A stretch of 9,001 nt of DNA from Acidobacteriota bacterium. Lineage in GTDB: Bacteria > Acidobacteriota > Blastocatellia > RBC074. Shown here in pieces: positions 6,532 to 9,001 of this stretch. The translations under genes were made by a program, and so were the position numbers. The DNA lies in assembly GCA_022614735.1 (NCBI GenBank), contig JAKEHZ010000049.1, positions 1 to 9,001 on the forward strand. The letters run 5' to 3'. Positions within the stretch are counted from its first letter, which is position 1, and each line of letters begins with the position of its first letter. Below the pieces are notes generated by a model. The model did no database searches. It worked only from the letters and a program-made list of their open reading frames with translations, and was not told the DNA's origin.

Positions 6532-7584
6532 CTATACATATCGCCGGACGATCTCTCCCATTTCGCTCGTCGTAATCTGTTTCGGCTGGCTCTTCAAATC
6601 GGGGGTACCGTAACCTTCGTTGAGAACCTTGCCGATTGCGTCTTCGAGCACCTTCGCTTCGCGCTCGAGTTTGCAGGTATAGCGCAAGAGCAGAGCTGCT
6701 GAGGCAATTGCGCCGAGCGGATTAGCAATCCCTTTACCCGCGATGTCCGGCGCGGAGCCGTGAACGGGTTCGTAGAGATCGACCTTGCCGCCGATGCTTG
6801 CCGACGGAAGCATCCCCAGAGAGCCTGTCAGGACCGCGGCTTCATCACTCAAAATATCTCCGAACAGGTTTTCAGTTACAATCACATCGTAACTGGTCGG
6901 ACGCATCACCAGAGCCATTGCGCACGAGTCAACATAACCGTGTTCAAGCATGATCTCGGGATAATCCGCCGCGACTCGCGTCACTACCTTCCGCCAGAGC
7001 TGAGAGCTTTCAAGCACGTTTGCCTTGTCAATCGACGTGACTTTTTTGCGCCGTCCACGCGCGATTTCAAACGCGACCCGCGCAACTCGTTCGACCTCCG
7101 GCGCCGTATAGGCCATGGTGTTCAAACCATACTCATCGGTTACTTCACGAGGTCGACCGAAATAGGCTCCGCCCGCCAGTTCACGTACGATCAACAGATC
7201 GGTGCCGCGGATTATCTCAGCCTTGAGCGGTGAAGCATCGACCAAAGGTTCGTGGAGAAAAGCCGGTCGCAAGTTGGCAAAGACGCCGAGGCCCGCGCGC
7301 AAGCCGAGCAATCCGGTTTCAGGCTTGAGCTTCGGCGGATTGTTGTCATATTGCGGCGCTCCAACTGCGCCGAGCAGCACGGCATCGCTCGACAGACAGA
7401 CCTCCAGTGTCTCGTCCGGCAACGGCACACCGAGCCTGTCGAGCGCGACCCCGCCGATCAACTGCGTCTTGAAATCAAATTCGTGGCCGAATTTTTCTGC
7501 AATGGTTTCAAGGCAGGCGACGGCCTCGCGCGTCACGTCAACGCCTATGCCATCGCCGGGAAGAATGGTTATCCTGGCTCGCAT
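6532..7584 (-). CDS. leuB: 3-isopropylmalate dehydrogenase
   Basis: NAD+-dependent oxidative decarboxylase; in the leucine branch it gives 2-oxoisocaproate, and with a citramalate-derived substrate it gives 2-oxobutyrate for isoleucine. At 350 residues it has the usual length. Visible features: LPGDGIG (8-14), substrate arginines Arg96, Arg106 and Arg134, Tyr141, Lys187 in DKANV, the metal aspartates Asp219, Asp243 and Asp247, and the NAD-binding stretch HGSAPDIAGKGIANP (275-289). ATG at 7584 lies two bases after the leuD stop, so the pair is likely translationally coupled; G-rich sequence (GGGGAG) about 12 nt upstream could serve as ribosome binding site. An isocitrate or tartrate dehydrogenase is unlikely given the LRAGLGVFANLRP segment and the leuCD neighbours. 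Confidence 0.97.
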   Translation of the reverse strand: MRARITILPGDGIGVDVTREAVACLETIAEKFGHEFDFKTQLIGGVALDRLGVPLPDETLEVCLSSDAVLLGAVGAPQYDNNPPKLKPETGLLGLRAGLGVFANLRPAFLHEPLVDASPLKAEIIRGTDLLIVRELAGGAYFGRPREVTDEYGLNTMAYTAPEVERVARVAFEIARGRRKKVTSIDKANVLESSQLWRKVVTRVAADYPEIMLEHGYVDSCAMALVMRPTSYDVIVTENLFGDILSDEAAVLTGSLGMLPSASIGGKVDLYEPVHGSAPDIAGKGIANPLGAIASAALLLRYTCKLEREAKVLEDAIGKVLNEGYGTPDLKSQPKQITTSEMGEIVRRYV

Positions 7585-7586
7585 CG

Positions 7587-8105
7587 TTATGCCCCGCTCC
7601 CCGCTTTCTTCTGGATGTGAGGCAACAGACCGCCGTCTTCGATCAACTCGCGCGCAAAATCGCTTAATGGAACGAAGCCGACTTCTTTGCCGCTGGTCAG
7701 ATTTCGCAGGATTCCGGCAGCAAGATCGATCTCAACCTCATCGCCGGTTCTGACAGCATCGATGGCCTCAGGGCATTCAATTGCGAGGAAGCCATTGTTG
7801 ATCGCATTGCGAAAAAAGATACGAGCATAACTGCGCGCAATGACAACTTTGACACCCGCGCCACGCAGCGCCCAGACGGCGTGCTCTCGTGAAGAGCCGC
7901 ACCCGAAGTCATCACCTGCGATCACGAAATCGCCCGATTTGACTCGTTTGACGAACTCCGTATCGATGTCTTCCATCGCATGCTTTGCGAGCTCATCCTC
8001 TTCGTGAACGTTGAGGTAGCGCGCGGGAATGATCTCGTCCGTGTTGATGTGCGCGCGTTCGTAAACGTGCGCATAACCTTTAAAATTGGTTGGTAGTTCT
8101 GGCAT
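7587..8105 (-). CDS. leuD: 3-isopropylmalate dehydratase small subunit
   Basis: Forms the aconitase-like LeuCD isomerase with LeuC; it acts on isopropylmalate and, in the citramalate route, on citramalate. The 172-residue chain is the short form of LeuD. NTDEIIPARYL (21-31) and the swivelling-domain signature FGCGSSREHA (67-76) are clear. I chose ATG at 8105 because the conserved region starts within ten residues of it; an in-frame ATG at 8165 lies inside the hairpin repeat and would add 20 residues of repeat-encoded sequence (FRYFRLFRF). No Shine-Dalgarno sequence is visible ahead of 8105. The stop is two bases from leuB. Unusually, 140 bp with a long hairpin separate it from leuC, its partner subunit. 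Confidence 0.96.
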   Translation of the reverse strand: MPELPTNFKGYAHVYERAHINTDEIIPARYLNVHEEDELAKHAMEDIDTEFVKRVKSGDFVIAGDDFGCGSSREHAVWALRGAGVKVVIARSYARIFFRNAINNGFLAIECPEAIDAVRTGDEVEIDLAAGILRNLTSGKEVGFVPLSDFARELIEDGGLLPHIQKKAGSGA

Positions 8106-8126
8106 AGATCTAATATTCGAGATTTG

Positions 8127-8231
8127 GGAAGAGGGAAAACGGAACAAACGGAAATAACGGAACAAACGGAAATTTTAAAGGATTATTTCCGTTTGTTCCG
8201 TTATTTCCGTTTGTTCCGTTTTCCCTCTTCC
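8127..8231. repeat. Perfect hairpin between leuC and leuD (47-bp stem, 9-bp-unit family)
   Basis: Arms 8127-8173 and 8185-8231 are perfectly complementary around an 11-nt loop. Each arm contains two tandem copies of the 18-bp unit formed of AACGGAACA and AACGGAAAT. The outer part is GGAAGAGGG, mirrored. The bases just outside on the right (CTTTCCATAA) match the outer arm of the copy at 3694-3859, but the left flank does not, so pairing stops here. It lies 14 bp from the leuC stop and 21 bp from the leuD start. Translated in one frame the arms read TEQTEITEQTE and FRLFRYFRLFRF, which explains several spurious reading frames. Confidence 0.94.
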
Positions 8232-8245
8232 TTTCCATAATTTCG

Positions 8246-9001
8246 TTAACTCAGGAACTCGCGCGGATCGGTGATCGTGCCCGTGATCGCCGTGGCCGCT
8301 GCAGTCGCAGGACTGGCGAGATAGACCTTGCTGCGCGGATCGCCCATCCGTCCGATGAAGTTGCGGTTCGTCGTCGAAAGACAAGTCTCTTCTGCGCCAA
8401 GCACGCCCATAAAGCCGCCCAGACAAGCACCGCAGGTCGCCGTCGAAACCACACAGCCGGCATCAGCGAAGATCTCCAGCAGGCCTTCGCGCATCGCCGT
8501 CTTCCAGATTTCGGTTGTTGCCGGAACGACAATGGCGCGAGTGCCGGAGGCGACTTTGTGGCCTTTCAAGATCTGCGCGGCGATCCGCAGATCTTCGATA
8601 CGACCGTTTGTGCAGGAACCGATATAGACCTGATCCATCTTGACGCGCTCGACTTCGCCGACGAATCGGCCATTCGAAGGCAATGAAGGCAGAGCGACGA
8701 TTGGCTCGAGTGAACCGACATCGATCGTGAATTTCTCGGAATAGACTGCGTCTTCGTCAGAGTAGTAGCAAGTATATGGCTCGCTCGTCCGCTCTTTGAC
8801 ATAGGATTCGGAGACTCCATCGACCGGCATAATTCCGCTCTTGCCACCCGCTTCAATCGCCATGTTCGTGATCGTGAAGCGCGCTTCCATGGTCAGATGT
8901 TTGAGCGTCGAGCCGCGATATTCCATCGCCTGGTAGCGCGCGCCGTCCACTCCTATCTTCGAGATGATATATAGAATGATGTCTTTCGAATAAACGCCGA
9001 A
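8246..9001 (-). CDS. leuC: 3-isopropylmalate dehydratase large subunit (C-terminal 251 residues)
   Basis: The reading frame is open to the window edge, so the gene starts outside; about 60% of a typical 420-residue protein is visible. The [4Fe-4S] cluster ligands are present as SCTNGR (visible residue Cys130) and TCGACLG (Cys190 and Cys193); the 60- and 3-residue spacing is that of functional LeuC. GSTLKHLTMEARFTITNMAIEAG (30-52) is also typical for the family. With LeuD it isomerises 2-isopropylmalate and probably citramalate. An aconitase or homoaconitase is less likely because of the linked leuDB genes. The true start and the promoter of the block are not in the window. A GTG at 8950 within the frame is internal and not the start. 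Confidence 0.95.
   Translation of the reverse strand, partial: FGVYSKDIILYIISKIGVDGARYQAMEYRGSTLKHLTMEARFTITNMAIEAGGKSGIMPVDGVSESYVKERTSEPYTCYYSDEDAVYSEKFTIDVGSLEPIVALPSLPSNGRFVGEVERVKMDQVYIGSCTNGRIEDLRIAAQILKGHKVASGTRAIVVPATTEIWKTAMREGLLEIFADAGCVVSTATCGACLGGFMGVLGAEETCLSTTNRNFIGRMGDPRSKVYLASPATAAATAITGTITDPREFLS

Noticed and set aside
4788..6575. Long plus-strand frames opposite ilvB (4788-5579 and 5601-6575)
   Set aside because: Both are antisense shadows of ilvB; the second also reads through the hairpin repeat (NGTNGNNGTNGN), with no family features.
7587..8165. Longer leuD starting at 8165
   Set aside because: The extra 20 residues come from the hairpin arm and are not LeuD-like; the conserved region fits a start at 8105.

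Overview
The window is almost entirely one co-directional block on the minus strand that encodes branched-chain amino acid synthesis. In transcription order (right to left) it holds leuC (3' part only, running off the right edge), leuD, leuB, ilvB, ilvN, ilvC, a small secreted DUF4410-like protein, and cimA. I see no real gene on the plus strand and no tRNA, rRNA or CRISPR. The genes are intact, moderately GC-rich, and carry all family-defining active-site residues I could check. The host is a bacterium. The gene set together with the repeat-rich intergenic DNA reminds me of Acidobacteriota (Blastocatellia-like) genomes, but that placement is a guess from memory, not a demonstrated assignment.

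The genes work as one pathway. CimA makes citramalate from pyruvate and acetyl-CoA. LeuCD isomerises it and LeuB oxidatively decarboxylates it to 2-oxobutyrate. IlvBN and IlvC then carry 2-oxobutyrate (isoleucine) or pyruvate (valine/leucine) forward to the dihydroxy acids. This is the threonine-independent isoleucine route. leuA, ilvD and ilvE are not in the window.

The unusual part is the DNA between the genes. Four junctions are occupied by long hairpins. Three (leuC-leuD, leuB-ilvB, ilvN-ilvC) are members of one family: each arm is built from four tandem 9-bp units of the form AACGGAA+2, mirrored across a short loop. Stems are 47, 54 and 77 bp. A fourth, diverged member lies inside the DUF4410-like gene and encodes its signal-peptide region, downstream of a good ribosome binding site. 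The ilvB-ilvN junction has an analogous hairpin built from an unrelated 7-bp unit. Only leuD-leuB (2 nt apart) and DUF4410-cimA (20 nt apart) lack one. A separate terminator-like hairpin with a U-tract follows leuB.

The left end (1-386), downstream of cimA, is non-coding. It holds a nested REPIN-like palindrome (1-179), a third copy of its short palindromic unit (180-205), an unremarkable stretch (206-325), and a short array of ATCCG words with about 10-bp spacing (326-372).
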